Source of the DNA: Maribellus sp. YY47
GTDB lineage: Bacteria > Bacteroidota > Bacteroidia > Bacteroidales > Prolixibacteraceae
Reading direction: 5' to 3'
NCBI RefSeq assembly: GCF_023111095.1
Contig: NZ_JALGYW010000014.1
Location: 94,980-158,979 of the forward strand
Length of the DNA: 64,000 bases
Part shown: in pieces, positions 53,355 to 62,304 of the stretch
Layout of the letters: each line of letters begins with the position of its first letter
Numbering within the stretch: position 1 is the first letter of the stretch
Notes under the pieces: model-generated
What the model was told of the DNA's origin: nothing
Databases searched by the model: none
Seen by the model: the letters and a program-made list of their open reading frames with translations, nothing else
Position numbers and translations under genes: made by a program

Positions 53355-54158
53355 TCAGCAACAAAGCATCACCGCCTCCATAAATTTTTTGGGTTGTTCG
53401 GCATGAAGCCAGTGACCGGCCCCCGGAATGTCTACAATTTTAGCTTCGGGGTAGATGCTTTTGATGAGTGCTTCATCTTCGGGCAAAATGTACCGCGACA
53501 ACATACCGCGGATAAAAATTACCGGATAAGCCGTAATCGGGGTGCGGTCGTCGAGCCAGCTTAGGTTTACCCCGCCTACAATTTCATCCAGGTGATCGTA
53601 CAATACTTCTACGTTTACTCTCCACTGGTAGAGTTTCGTGGCTTTGTTTTTCTCCACATTCTTTAGCAAAAACTGACGGATGCGGGCATCGTCAAGTTTC
53701 TCAGCCAGAAAGTCATCTACATCGGTACGCGATTTTACCTGCGAGAAATCGATTTCCTGCATGGCCAGCAGAATATTCCGGTGCAGGTGAAACTGGCTGT
53801 CTTCTTTCAGTAAAAGGTAATCTTTGGGTGCAATGTCGGCAATCACCAGTTTTTCCACGCGCTCGGGGTAATCGGCAGCAAACCACATGGCTGTTTTACC
53901 GCCCATGCTGTGCCCCAACAGTGTGGCCTTTTCAATGTTGTGCCGGTCGAAAAACTCCAGCAGATCGGCCCGCATATCGTTGTAGGTGTGCGAAGCAGAA
54001 AAAGGAGAGCGTCCGTGATTGCGCTGGTCGAGCATGTACACCGTGTGCTTTTCCGCCAGGCGTTTCCCAATGTTCATCCAGTTATCCGACGATCCGTATA
54101 ATCCGTGAACCACCACCAGCGGCGATCCGCTTCCTTCTTTTCGGTAAAATAATTCCAT
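53355..54158 (-). CDS. alpha/beta-fold hydrolase (YbfF-like esterase)
   Basis: A 267-residue cytosolic hydrolase. The oxyanion-hole strand is VVVHGLYGSSDNW, followed by DQRNHGRSPFS, the nucleophile elbow GHSMGGKTAMWFA, and the late catalytic His in IPGAGHWLHAEQP. It matches the YbfF/ABHD11 esterase type, acting on acyl-CoA or other esters. It lies downstream of pdxJ on the same strand with a heptanucleotide repeat array between them. Confidence 0.92.
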   Translation of the reverse strand: MELFYRKEGSGSPLVVVHGLYGSSDNWMNIGKRLAEKHTVYMLDQRNHGRSPFSASHTYNDMRADLLEFFDRHNIEKATLLGHSMGGKTAMWFAADYPERVEKLVIADIAPKDYLLLKEDSQFHLHRNILLAMQEIDFSQVKSRTDVDDFLAEKLDDARIRQFLLKNVEKNKATKLYQWRVNVEVLYDHLDEIVGGVNLSWLDDRTPITAYPVIFIRGMLSRYILPEDEALIKSIYPEAKIVDIPGAGHWLHAEQPKKFMEAVMLCC

Positions 54159-54170
54159 AAAATAGTTTTT

Positions 54171-54240
54171 AGCTACAAGCCACTAGCTGCGAGCCACGAG
54201 CATCTAGTATCCAGTATCCAGCATCCAGCATCGAGTATCT
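54171..54240. repeat. ten-unit heptanucleotide tandem repeat
   Basis: Ten consecutive 7-base units beginning at 54171, 54178, 54185 and so on to 54234, every one starting AGC or AGT. The first four units follow AGCYRCN and the last five or six follow AGYATCN. The array fills almost the whole gap between the stop of pdxJ (54243) and the start of the esterase gene (54158). Confidence 0.85.
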
Positions 54241-54242
54241 GT

Positions 54243-54956
54243 TTACTTTAAACAATCGAGGTATTTCTGGATGGTGGTTTCGAGTCCGAGATACAAGGCA
54301 TCGGCGATCAGAGCGTGTCCGATCGAAACTTCCTTCAGATTAGGTATTTTGTGGTACATAAACTGCAGGTTTTCAAGACTGAGGTCGTGCCCGGCATTTA
54401 CATCGATGCCCAGTTTTTCTGCCACTTTGGCTGCCCGAACAAAAGGTTCAATTGCCCTGTTTCTGTCGATCGGGTAAAGGGTCGCATACGGTTCGGTGTA
54501 CAGCTCGATACGGTCGGTGCGGGTTTCGGCGGCTCCTTCCACGGCTTCTTCGTTCGGATCGACAAAAATGGACGTTCTGATTCCATGCGACTGCAGACGT
54601 GCAATTACTTCTTTTAAAAAGCCCATGTGTTTCCAGGTGTCCCATCCGTGGTCGCTGGTCAGCTGATCGTTCGAGTCGGGAACCAAGGTTACCTGGTCGG
54701 CCTGAACTTCGATCACCATTTTAAGAAATTCTTCACTGGGATAGCCTTCGATGTTAAACTCAGTTGAAATCAGCGGTTTAATCTCGTAAACATCCTTCCG
54801 TGTAATGTGCCGTTCGTCAGGCCGTGGATGGATGGTAATTCCCTGTGCCCCAAATTTCTGGCAGTTAATGGCTGCATCTTTAACACTCGGCATACTGCCC
54901 CCGCGGGAGTTTCTCAGTGTTGCAATTTTATTTATATTTACACTTAGTCTGGTCAT
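54243..54956 (-). CDS. pdxJ: pyridoxine 5'-phosphate synthase
   Basis: A 237-residue TIM-barrel enzyme that makes pyridoxine 5'-phosphate from 3-amino-2-oxopropyl phosphate and deoxyxylulose 5-phosphate. PdxJ signatures: LSVNINKIATLRNSRGG, ITIHPRPDERHI, FNIEGYP, VTLVPD, GIRTSIFVDP, RIELYTEPYA, NAGHDLSLENL and VSIGHALIADAL. Length is typical. Divergent from the CBS/nadK pair. Confidence 0.97.
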   Translation of the reverse strand: MTRLSVNINKIATLRNSRGGSMPSVKDAAINCQKFGAQGITIHPRPDERHITRKDVYEIKPLISTEFNIEGYPSEEFLKMVIEVQADQVTLVPDSNDQLTSDHGWDTWKHMGFLKEVIARLQSHGIRTSIFVDPNEEAVEGAAETRTDRIELYTEPYATLYPIDRNRAIEPFVRAAKVAEKLGIDVNAGHDLSLENLQFMYHKIPNLKEVSIGHALIADALYLGLETTIQKYLDCLK

Positions 54957-55023
54957 TCCGTAAAATTTTAGGAACGCAAGTTACAATTTTCGGTTTTAAC
55001 CACTAACGATAAATGGTAAAGTT

Positions 55024-55689
55024 TTGTTGGCAGATCGACTCATATCAGATGCAATTATACCGGTGCGAAGCAGCGACCTTGGGAAAAAAGCCTTGAATTA
55101 CATGGACGTAAACCGTGTGTCGCATATTCCGGTGGTGGACGAATCAAAATACCTGGGACTGGTTTCGGATAAGCTTATTTACGATCTGAACCTGATGGAT
55201 GAACCCGTGAGTAAGGAGTTGGACAAGCTCAATACTACGCATGCACACATCGACCAGCATATTTTTGAACTGGCTGTGCTGATGTATAAACTCAAGATCA
55301 GTGTTTTGCCGGTGCTCGATAAAGATCACTATTATATGGGTTCCATAACATTATACGATCTGGCCCGAAGGTTTGCCAGTTTGTTTTCGCTTCAGGAACT
55401 GGGCGGTGTGTTGGTGCTCGAAATGAATGTAAACGATTATTCGGTGGCACAAATCACCCAGATTATTGAAAGCAACGATGTAAAGGTTCTTAGCCTTTTT
55501 GTGGATCGAAAACCCGGGACCAACATGCTCGATGTAATCATTAAGTTAAACACCGAAGAGCTTTCTGCGGTGGTGCAGGCGCTGATGCGTTATGATTATA
55601 ATGTAAAAGCCACTTACCAGGATCGTTCGATGCTGAACGATTTGTATAAAGATCGTTACGACCAGTTCATGAAGTTTATGAATATCTAA
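55024..55689 (+). CDS. CBS-domain protein
   Basis: A 221-residue cytosolic protein with two CBS motifs in the first 125 residues (MDVNRVSHIPVVDESKYLGLVSDK and KISVLPVLDKDHYYMGSI) and a C-terminal ACT-like part (VLVLEMNVNDYSVAQITQI, VIIKLN). The start is TTG at 55024 or 55027; the nearby ATG at 55013 is out of frame. CBS pairs bind adenine nucleotides, and the adjacent nadK gene 13 bases downstream suggests a link with NAD(P) or energy state (inference). Confidence 0.85.
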   Translation: MLADRLISDAIIPVRSSDLGKKALNYMDVNRVSHIPVVDESKYLGLVSDKLIYDLNLMDEPVSKELDKLNTTHAHIDQHIFELAVLMYKLKISVLPVLDKDHYYMGSITLYDLARRFASLFSLQELGGVLVLEMNVNDYSVAQITQIIESNDVKVLSLFVDRKPGTNMLDVIIKLNTEELSAVVQALMRYDYNVKATYQDRSMLNDLYKDRYDQFMKFMNI

Positions 55690-55702
55690 TATAATGTATT
55701 AA

Positions 55703-56584
55703 ATGAAAGTAGCGGTTTTTGGTACGCACGTATCGGTGCACTTTACACCCGTTTTGCAGGAATTTTTTGGTTATCTGAAAGCCCAAAATATAACCGTACA
55801 ATTGTACAAGCCTTTTTATGACCACCTGATGAGTGACATCGACGGAGATGTTTATTATTCGTCGTTTTTTCATTCGCATACCGACTTTGACGATGAGAAT
55901 GAATTTATATTCAGTGTGGGCGGCGATGGTACCTTTCTGCAATCGGTGTTGCATACGCGAAACTGCAAGGTGCCGGTAATTGGCGTAAACAGCGGAAGAC
56001 TGGGATTTCTGGCAGATATTTCGGAAGACCAGATGAAAGATGCGCTGATCAATATATTTAACCATAAATATAAGGTAGTGGAACGGTCGATGCTCGAAGT
56101 GGAGTTTTCTGACCGCGAAAACCTCGATTTTAATTATGCGCTTAACGAAACCACGGTATTGAAGACCGATAACTCGTCGATGTTAAATGTGGTGGCTTAT
56201 ATCGATGGAGAATTCCTGAACAACTACTGGGCCGACGGGTTGATTGTTTCCACGCCCACCGGATCAACAGCATATTCGCTTAGTGTGGGAGGCCCTATTT
56301 TAACGCCCGATTCCGAGAATTTTATCATCACACCGCTGGCACCACATAACCTGACCATACGGCCGATTGTGGTACCCGACAATTGCGAGATCGAGTTAAA
56401 AGTAGAGGGGCGCGGCTCCAATTACCTGATTTCGCTCGATTCGCGCTCGGTAGCTGTCGAATTTTCAACCGTCATAAAAATTCGTAAAGCGTCATTTAAG
56501 TTGAAAACGCTTCAGCTTCCTGAACAGCCCTTTTTCAGCACTTTACGGAACAAGCTGATGTGGGGCGTAGACCGCCGAAACTGA
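55703..56584 (+). CDS. nadK: NAD kinase
   Basis: A 293-residue enzyme that phosphorylates NAD to NADP. The GGDGT nucleotide motif is in FSVGGDGTFLQSVLHT, followed by IGVNSGRLGFLADI, the NE/D motif ALNETTVLK, and DGLIVSTPTGSTAYSLSVGGPI. Length and order match the NadK/PpnK family. Probably in an operon with the CBS-domain gene. Confidence 0.96.
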   Translation: MKVAVFGTHVSVHFTPVLQEFFGYLKAQNITVQLYKPFYDHLMSDIDGDVYYSSFFHSHTDFDDENEFIFSVGGDGTFLQSVLHTRNCKVPVIGVNSGRLGFLADISEDQMKDALINIFNHKYKVVERSMLEVEFSDRENLDFNYALNETTVLKTDNSSMLNVVAYIDGEFLNNYWADGLIVSTPTGSTAYSLSVGGPILTPDSENFIITPLAPHNLTIRPIVVPDNCEIELKVEGRGSNYLISLDSRSVAVEFSTVIKIRKASFKLKTLQLPEQPFFSTLRNKLMWGVDRRN

Positions 56585-56900
56585 ATTTCATTCAGAGCTT
56601 AACAATTTTTAATCTTTGTTTGTGTTTTATAAGAGCGCTAGGTTATGTTATTTTTAGAATTATATTACTTTTGTAGCTTTTGAAAAACGAAGGTAAGATC
56701 GATTTTGTCGATTAAAAATGTTGAAATTCAGTTGTTTATGAAAGTTGCTGGCCGGGTTTGAAAAATGAAAATTTTACCCTGCTTTTTTTGAAAATTAACC
56801 GTCGAAAATTCAGCTCTACGCTTTCAGAAAACAACCCGACAACAAGGATGAAAATAACATGCCTGAAATCAGAGTTTAAAAAACGAAAGGGAATGCCAAT
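56585..56900 (+). promoter_or_regulatory. leader region of the porG-uppS-bamA cluster
   Basis: A 316-base region before the PorG-like gene. TACTTTTG at 56666-56673 fits the TAnnTTTG box, which would give a leader of about 220 bases. Near its end an 18-codon frame (56848-56904, MKITCLKSEFKKRKGMPI) starts just behind AAGG and ends in TGA overlapping the porG ATG (ATGA), so it could be a leader peptide or translational coupling device. No riboswitch is recognised. Confidence 0.4.
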
Positions 56901-57659
56901 ATGAAAAAACTAGCGTTGGTGTTTGCAGTTGTTTTGATAACGACATCAGGACATGCACAAAAAACAGTCGACATTGGAATCTGGGGAGGCTCGTCAACCG
57001 TTTGGGGAGATATGGACGACAACTCCGCTTTTGAAACGTTCAATTTAAATGTTGGAGCCTATTTCAGGTATAATTTTAACGCCAGAGTTGCTTTAAGGGC
57101 TATGTTTCTTACCGGAAATATGTCTCGTGAAGGCGCAGTGGAGGAAGCTCCCTGGGATTTTGACAAAAGCGCCCAGGATCTGACACTCCAGGTTGAAATC
57201 AATTACCTGAAATACATTTTGGGAAGGAAAAAACTCAGGTTTAGCCCGTATGTTACGGCAGGTTTAGGGGTCAGCTATTTTACCTACACCTTTCGCCCTG
57301 AAGAAATTTATGCGTTCAATCCAGAGTACCCCATGTTGCAGTATGACGGAAGCGGGAACTTAATCGTTCCTGATCCGGCCGAAGAAGAATCAGAAGTGGT
57401 ACCTACCATCCCGTTTGGATTTGGTTTTAAATACTCCGTTAGCGAGAGACTTGGAGTAGGAGTGGAGTACCAGATGCGAAAATACATGAGCGATAGGTTG
57501 GATGATCTGGATGACCCTTTGGCACACGAAAATGAAACAGGAGTAGTGTCGTATAACCAGGGAAGCCACAACAACGATTGGATCGGATACCTGGGAGTAC
57601 ATCTTACTTATAAAATATACATCGGCAAAAAGATTTGTCCGGCCTACGAAAGCAAATAA
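56901..57659 (+). CDS. PorG-like outer-membrane beta-barrel protein (DUF6089)
   Basis: A 252-residue exported protein (signal peptide ending GHAQ) made of alternating beta strands (VDIGIWGGSSTVWGD, NLNVGAYFRYNFNARVALRAM, LRFSPYVTAGLGVSYFTY) as in small outer-membrane barrels. It fits the DUF6089 family, which includes PorG of the Porphyromonas T9SS. The order porG-uppS-bamA-ompH-ompH is the same as I recall in Porphyromonas, which supports the identification. It is followed 5 bases later by uppS. Confidence 0.83.
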   Translation: MKKLALVFAVVLITTSGHAQKTVDIGIWGGSSTVWGDMDDNSAFETFNLNVGAYFRYNFNARVALRAMFLTGNMSREGAVEEAPWDFDKSAQDLTLQVEINYLKYILGRKKLRFSPYVTAGLGVSYFTYTFRPEEIYAFNPEYPMLQYDGSGNLIVPDPAEEESEVVPTIPFGFGFKYSVSERLGVGVEYQMRKYMSDRLDDLDDPLAHENETGVVSYNQGSHNNDWIGYLGVHLTYKIYIGKKICPAYESK

Positions 57660-57664
57660 TAAGA

Positions 57665-58411
57665 ATGGAAACGTTCAGAGAAAGGATAGACAGTAACAAT
57701 ATACCACAGCACATTGCGATCATTATGGATGGGAATGGCAGGTGGGCTGCCCAGCATGGTCAGGCCCGGATTTCGGGGCATGAACATGGTGTTGAGGCCG
57801 TCCGCTCGGTGGTCGAAGGCGCCGGAGAAATAGGAGTGAAACATTTAACCCTCTATGCTTTTTCTACCGAAAACTGGGACAGGCCCAAGGCCGAAGTGGA
57901 TGCGTTAATGGCGCTGCTGGTGCACGCCATCGAAATGGAAACCGACTCGTTAATGAAAAACAACGTGCGTTTGGATGCCATTGGAGATATTGAAGCCATG
58001 CCCGTTCCTGTTCGTAAACAATTGGAAAGTTGTATCGAGCGCTTAAGCAAGAATACAGGTTTGAACCTGATTTTGGCGCTTAGTTACAGCGGACAGTGGG
58101 ACATTATGAACGCTGTCAGTAAAATCGCAAAAGACGTTGCTGAACATATACTGAAACCAGAAAAGATAAATAATAAACTGTTCAGAAGTTATCTGGCTAC
58201 ATCCGGCGTGCCGGATCCGGAGCTGCTCATCAGAACCAGTGGTGAGTACCGGATCAGTAATTTTTTACTGTGGCAGATTGCTTATTCTGAATTGTACTTT
58301 ACTTCAAAGTTATGGCCTGATTTCAGGAAGAATGACCTTTTTGAAGCGATCGTAGATTACCAGAACAGAGAGAGAAGATTTGGAAAAACAAGTGAACAGT
58401 TAATGAGCTAA
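57665..58411 (+). CDS. uppS: isoprenyl transferase (undecaprenyl diphosphate synthase)
   Basis: Start set at ATG 57665 (METFRERIDS); an upstream in-frame TTG/GTG start would overlap the preceding gene. The 248-residue cis-prenyltransferase has HIAIIMDGNGRWAA with the catalytic Asp, GHEHGVEAVRSVV, YAFSTENWDRP, and ELLIRTSGEYRISNFLLWQ with FTSKLWPDF near the end. It makes the C55 lipid carrier of peptidoglycan and O-antigen assembly. Directly followed by bamA. Confidence 0.95.
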   Translation: METFRERIDSNNIPQHIAIIMDGNGRWAAQHGQARISGHEHGVEAVRSVVEGAGEIGVKHLTLYAFSTENWDRPKAEVDALMALLVHAIEMETDSLMKNNVRLDAIGDIEAMPVPVRKQLESCIERLSKNTGLNLILALSYSGQWDIMNAVSKIAKDVAEHILKPEKINNKLFRSYLATSGVPDPELLIRTSGEYRISNFLLWQIAYSELYFTSKLWPDFRKNDLFEAIVDYQNRERRFGKTSEQLMS

Positions 58412-58415
58412 TTTT

Positions 58416-61097
58416 ATGATTAAATTACAAAAGTCTATAATAGGACTACTATTCCTATTAGTAACTTTTTTACCGCATGCTAAGGCACAGGAAGCAGATA
58501 GTACAAATTTTTCGATCTACTACGCAAGTGCCAGGAAATACACGATTGCAGATATTCAGGTTACCGGAATCCGTTATCTGGATAAAACCGTTCTAATCCA
58601 GTTATCAGGGCTTTCGGTGGGCGACTACATAGAAGTGCCGGGTGATAAAATTACAGAAGCGATCAAAAAGCTTTGGCAACAGGGATTGTTCTCTGACGTA
58701 AAAATAACCGCTTCAAAAATCGTAGGAGGCGATATCTGGCTGGATATTTACCTGCAGGAAAGGCCCCGCTTGTCGGACGTGAATTTTTACGGAGTTTCGA
58801 AATCGGAAAAAGACGACATTACCGAAAAAGTGCTTTTGCTGCGCGGTAGCCAGATCACCGACCACCAGGTGAACAGTGCACAACGTACCATTAAAGGGAT
58901 TTTTACCGCAAAAGGCTTCTTAAATACCGATGTCAACATTGTTCAGCGTGACGATTCCACGCAAAACAACAGTGTTGTTCTCGATATTTACGTCGACAAA
59001 AAAGAAAAGGTAAAAGTCAACAACATCGAAATTGAAGGCAACGAAGCCTTGTCGGATGTTGCATTGGAAAAGGCCATGAAGAAAACCAACGAGAAATCGT
59101 TACGAAACTTCTTTAAAACCAAGAAATACCTCGAAGAAGAATACGACAAAGACAAGATCAACCTGGTTGACAAATACAACGAGAAAGGATATCGCGATGC
59201 AGTGATTACCAACGACACGGTATACCAGGTAGAAGTGGGGCGGAAAAATAAACCCCGCGTTAATATCGATATGACGGTTGACGAGGGAAGCAAATATTAC
59301 TTTGGAGACATCAAGTGGGTGGGCAACACCGTTTACCCGTCAGATTACCTGGGCATGCGCCTTGGAATCAGAAAAGGAGATGTTTTCAACCAGAAAATTC
59401 TGGATAAACGCTTGTTCGACAACGACGAAGGTTTGAATAACCTGTATCTCGATCAGGGATATTTGTTTTTCAACCTTGAACCGGTTGAAGTCAACGTTAA
59501 TAAAGATACGATCGACTACGAAATGCGTATTATGGAAGGCAAACAAGCGACCATTAACGAAGTACGCATTGTAGGAAATACCAAAACACACGAGCATGTG
59601 GCCCGAAGAGAGGTTCGTACTTATCCGGGCGATCTGTTCAGCAAAACATTGTTAATGCGTTCGTACCGCGAATTGGCCCAGTTGGGACACTTCGATCCCG
59701 AAGCGATCAATCCCGATGTTCAGCCCCATCCCGAAGACGGAACGGTTGACATCGAATACCAGCTGCAGGAAAAAGCCAACGACCAGATCGAGCTTTCCGG
59801 AGGTTGGGGAGCAGGTATGTTCGTAGGTTCTGTGGGCTTGAAATTTGCCAACTTCTCGGTGCGTAACATCTTTAATAAAGAAGCCTGGAGGCCGCTTCCA
59901 ACCGGCGACGGACAAACACTTAGCTTGCGCTATCAAACCAGTGGAAAATATTACCGTACGGTAAGTTTATCGTTTATCGAGCCCTGGCTGGGTGGTAAAA
60001 AACCGAACTCCTTGTCGGTTTCGCTGTCTCACTCAAGAATTAACTACAGCGCCAACAAATATTACCAATCGTATAATCCGTATTATGGATACGGAGGTTA
60101 TGGTGGCAGTAGCTATGGCTATTCGCCCTACGGTTACGGAGGCTATAATCCCTATGGATACGGATACGGCAGTTATTACCCGACGTACAACTATAACTAC
60201 GCATCGGAGAACGACAACGCCGATAATGCACAGATTTGGGAAACCACAGCGCTGGCTCTCGGATACGGTTACCGTTTGTCGTGGCCCGATGACTACTTTA
60301 CGATGTACCACGAGGTATCGCTCGAGCATTACAACCTGAGAAACATGGGAAGTTATTTCTCTTTCCTTGCCGATGAAAACGGCCAGGTAAACGGAACATT
60401 CAATAACCTGAGTTTCAAAACCGTTTTTGGACGCAGCTCGATCGACAACCCGCTGTATTCGCGCAGTGGTTCGAACATCTCGCTGACCATGAAGTTAACA
60501 CCTCCTTATTCGTGGTTAACCAACACTGATTATTCCGATCCGAATATTTCAAATAACGACCGTTACAAATGGATTGAATACCACAAGTGGTTGTTAAAAG
60601 GGCAGGTGTATAACCCGCTGACCAAAAATACCAACCTGGTACTGAGAACAGCATTCGAAATGGGATTCCTTGGATATTTCGACAAAGGAAGACAGTCGCC
60701 GTTTGAAGGCTTTATCGTTGGTGGTTCGGGTATGTCGGGATACAACATTTACGGAACCGATTATGTAGCCTTAAGAGGTTACAAAGACTTTAGTTTGAGC
60801 CCGAACAGCGGATCGAAAATGTATTCGAAATTCACCATGGAACTACGTTACCCGATTACGCTGAAACCAAGCGCTACCATTTATGCACTGGCCTTTATCG
60901 AGGGGGGTAACACCAGTATGTCGTTCCAGAATTATTCTCCGTTCAACCTGCACCGTTCTGCCGGTTTGGGCGTGCGTATCTTCCTGCCGATGTTTGGTTT
61001 GATGGGGATCGACTGGGGATACGGATTTGACGATATACCGGGCTATTCAGACGCAGCCGGAAGCCAGTTCCACTTTGTTATCGGACAACAGTTCTAA
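58416..61097 (+). CDS. bamA: outer membrane assembly protein BamA/Omp85
   Basis: An 893-residue protein: signal peptide (ends HAKAQ), five POTRA domains from about 40 to 455, and a 16-strand barrel from about 470 to the end, which finishes FHFVIGQQF with the C-terminal aromatic signal. Barrel motifs YQLQEKANDQIELSGGWG, VGSVGLKF and FIVGGSGMSGYNIYGTDYVALRGY (the conserved lid/RGF-type motif, here RGY) are present. Residues about 549-593 are an unusual Tyr/Gly-rich insertion between barrel strands. BamA folds and inserts outer-membrane proteins. Co-transcribed with uppS and followed by two Skp genes. Confidence 0.94.
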   Translation: MIKLQKSIIGLLFLLVTFLPHAKAQEADSTNFSIYYASARKYTIADIQVTGIRYLDKTVLIQLSGLSVGDYIEVPGDKITEAIKKLWQQGLFSDVKITASKIVGGDIWLDIYLQERPRLSDVNFYGVSKSEKDDITEKVLLLRGSQITDHQVNSAQRTIKGIFTAKGFLNTDVNIVQRDDSTQNNSVVLDIYVDKKEKVKVNNIEIEGNEALSDVALEKAMKKTNEKSLRNFFKTKKYLEEEYDKDKINLVDKYNEKGYRDAVITNDTVYQVEVGRKNKPRVNIDMTVDEGSKYYFGDIKWVGNTVYPSDYLGMRLGIRKGDVFNQKILDKRLFDNDEGLNNLYLDQGYLFFNLEPVEVNVNKDTIDYEMRIMEGKQATINEVRIVGNTKTHEHVARREVRTYPGDLFSKTLLMRSYRELAQLGHFDPEAINPDVQPHPEDGTVDIEYQLQEKANDQIELSGGWGAGMFVGSVGLKFANFSVRNIFNKEAWRPLPTGDGQTLSLRYQTSGKYYRTVSLSFIEPWLGGKKPNSLSVSLSHSRINYSANKYYQSYNPYYGYGGYGGSSYGYSPYGYGGYNPYGYGYGSYYPTYNYNYASENDNADNAQIWETTALALGYGYRLSWPDDYFTMYHEVSLEHYNLRNMGSYFSFLADENGQVNGTFNNLSFKTVFGRSSIDNPLYSRSGSNISLTMKLTPPYSWLTNTDYSDPNISNNDRYKWIEYHKWLLKGQVYNPLTKNTNLVLRTAFEMGFLGYFDKGRQSPFEGFIVGGSGMSGYNIYGTDYVALRGYKDFSLSPNSGSKMYSKFTMELRYPITLKPSATIYALAFIEGGNTSMSFQNYSPFNLHRSAGLGVRIFLPMFGLMGIDWGYGFDDIPGYSDAAGSQFHFVIGQQF

Positions 61098-61164
61098 ACC
61101 CGTGGTTTTGGATTTGGCACAGAATATGATAGGTAAAACACCAGATAATTAAAATTGAGTTACC

Positions 61165-61677
61165 ATGAAGAGAATCATTCTAACAACAGCGATACTGCTT
61201 TCAATTGTGTTTGCATCGCAGGCACAGAAATTTGGTTTTATCGATTCAGAATACATTATGGAAAACATTCCTGCGTACACAGCTGCACAGGAACAGTTAG
61301 ACCAGCTTTCGTCGCAGTACCAGAAAGAACTAGAGTCGATGCATGCCGAAATTGAACAAATGTATCAGGACTTTCAGGCTGAAAGTGTATTGCTTTCAGA
61401 AGATATGAAACGCAAACGCGAAGACGTGATCATCTCGAAAGAAAAGGATTACAAACAATTGCAGCGGAAGTATTTCGGACCCAGCGGAGACTTGTTCAGC
61501 AAGCGTCAGGGATTGGTTAAACCCATTCAGGATGACATCTTTAATGCTGTTCAGGAAATTGCTACCGAAGGAAGTTACGCGGTGATTTTCGACAAGGCCA
61601 GCGGAACAACTTTGTTCTTTACCAATCCGCGCTACGATTTAAGCGATCAGGTATTGCAAAAACTCGGATATAAGTAA
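61165..61677 (+). CDS. OmpH/Skp-family periplasmic chaperone, copy 1
   Basis: A 170-residue exported protein (signal peptide ending SQAQ) with KFGFIDSEYIMENIPAY at its start, then a long charged coiled coil (about 45-125) and a C-terminal beta segment YAVIFDKASGTTLFFTNP. This is the tentacle architecture of Skp, which carries unfolded outer-membrane proteins to BamA. It is 67 bases after bamA and 46 bases before a second copy. Confidence 0.92.
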   Translation: MKRIILTTAILLSIVFASQAQKFGFIDSEYIMENIPAYTAAQEQLDQLSSQYQKELESMHAEIEQMYQDFQAESVLLSEDMKRKREDVIISKEKDYKQLQRKYFGPSGDLFSKRQGLVKPIQDDIFNAVQEIATEGSYAVIFDKASGTTLFFTNPRYDLSDQVLQKLGYK

Positions 61678-61723
61678 AATAAAATTATATTTGCAAGCAA
61701 AAATTTTTAGACCACGCAAAATT

Positions 61724-62248
61724 ATGAGAAATTTAATGAAACTAATTGCAGTGCTCCTGTTTACCGTAACCGCTGCTACTGCTGCACAAGCACAGACACT
61801 AAAGTTCGGACACATTGATCTGCAGGCACTGATACAAGTAATGCCCGAAAGAGCTACAGCTGAAGAAGAATTTGGAAAATTTCAGGGCGAATTGGAAGAG
61901 ATTCTGGGCGATATGCAAAATCAATATCAAACAAAAATGGGCGAATTTGAAGCTTTGGGAGCTGATGCATCTGAGATTAAAAGAAATGCAAAAGTGGCCG
62001 AAATTCAGGATATCCAACAACGTATTCAGAATTACCAGGTAACAGCTAATCAGCAACTACAGCAAAAACAAAGCGAGCTGTTGCAGCCCGTTTTCGACAA
62101 AGCAGAAAAAGCAATTGAAGAAGTTGCCAAAGAAAAAGGTTTGATCTATGTATTCGATTCAGGAATGGCTAACCGTACTATCCTGTACAAATCGACTCAG
62201 AGTTTGGATTTGCTGCCTTTGGTAAAAGCAAAACTCGGAATTCAGTAA
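61724..62248 (+). CDS. OmpH/Skp-family periplasmic chaperone, copy 2
   Basis: Start set at ATG 61724 (MRNLMKLIAVLLFT), which gives a clean signal peptide (AAQAQ); a longer frame from 61691 begins inside a promoter-like TATATTTG box (61686-61693). The 174-residue product has LKFGHIDLQALIQVMPER, a coiled coil with the unit EFGKFQGELEEILGDMQNQ, and FDSGMANRTILYKSTQ. It is a diverged paralogue of the preceding gene. A strong terminator closes the cluster. Confidence 0.92.
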   Translation: MRNLMKLIAVLLFTVTAATAAQAQTLKFGHIDLQALIQVMPERATAEEEFGKFQGELEEILGDMQNQYQTKMGEFEALGADASEIKRNAKVAEIQDIQQRIQNYQVTANQQLQQKQSELLQPVFDKAEKAIEEVAKEKGLIYVFDSGMANRTILYKSTQSLDLLPLVKAKLGIQ

Positions 62249-62271
62249 TTCGTTACTAACACCATAGAAAA

Positions 62272-62304
62272 GCCATTCGTCAACCGACGGATGGCTTTTT
62301 TTTT
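62272..62304 (+). terminator. Rho-independent terminator of the porG-bamA-skp cluster
   Basis: GCCATTCGTC at 62272-62281 pairs with GACGGATGGC at 62286-62295 (one T-G pair), loop of four bases, then nine T residues to 62304. Confidence 0.92.

Noticed and set aside
60033..60339. Long open frames of 98-115 residues opposite or out of phase within bamA.
   Set aside because: They result from the Tyr/Gly-rich low-complexity insertion; the bamA frame continues intact through it.
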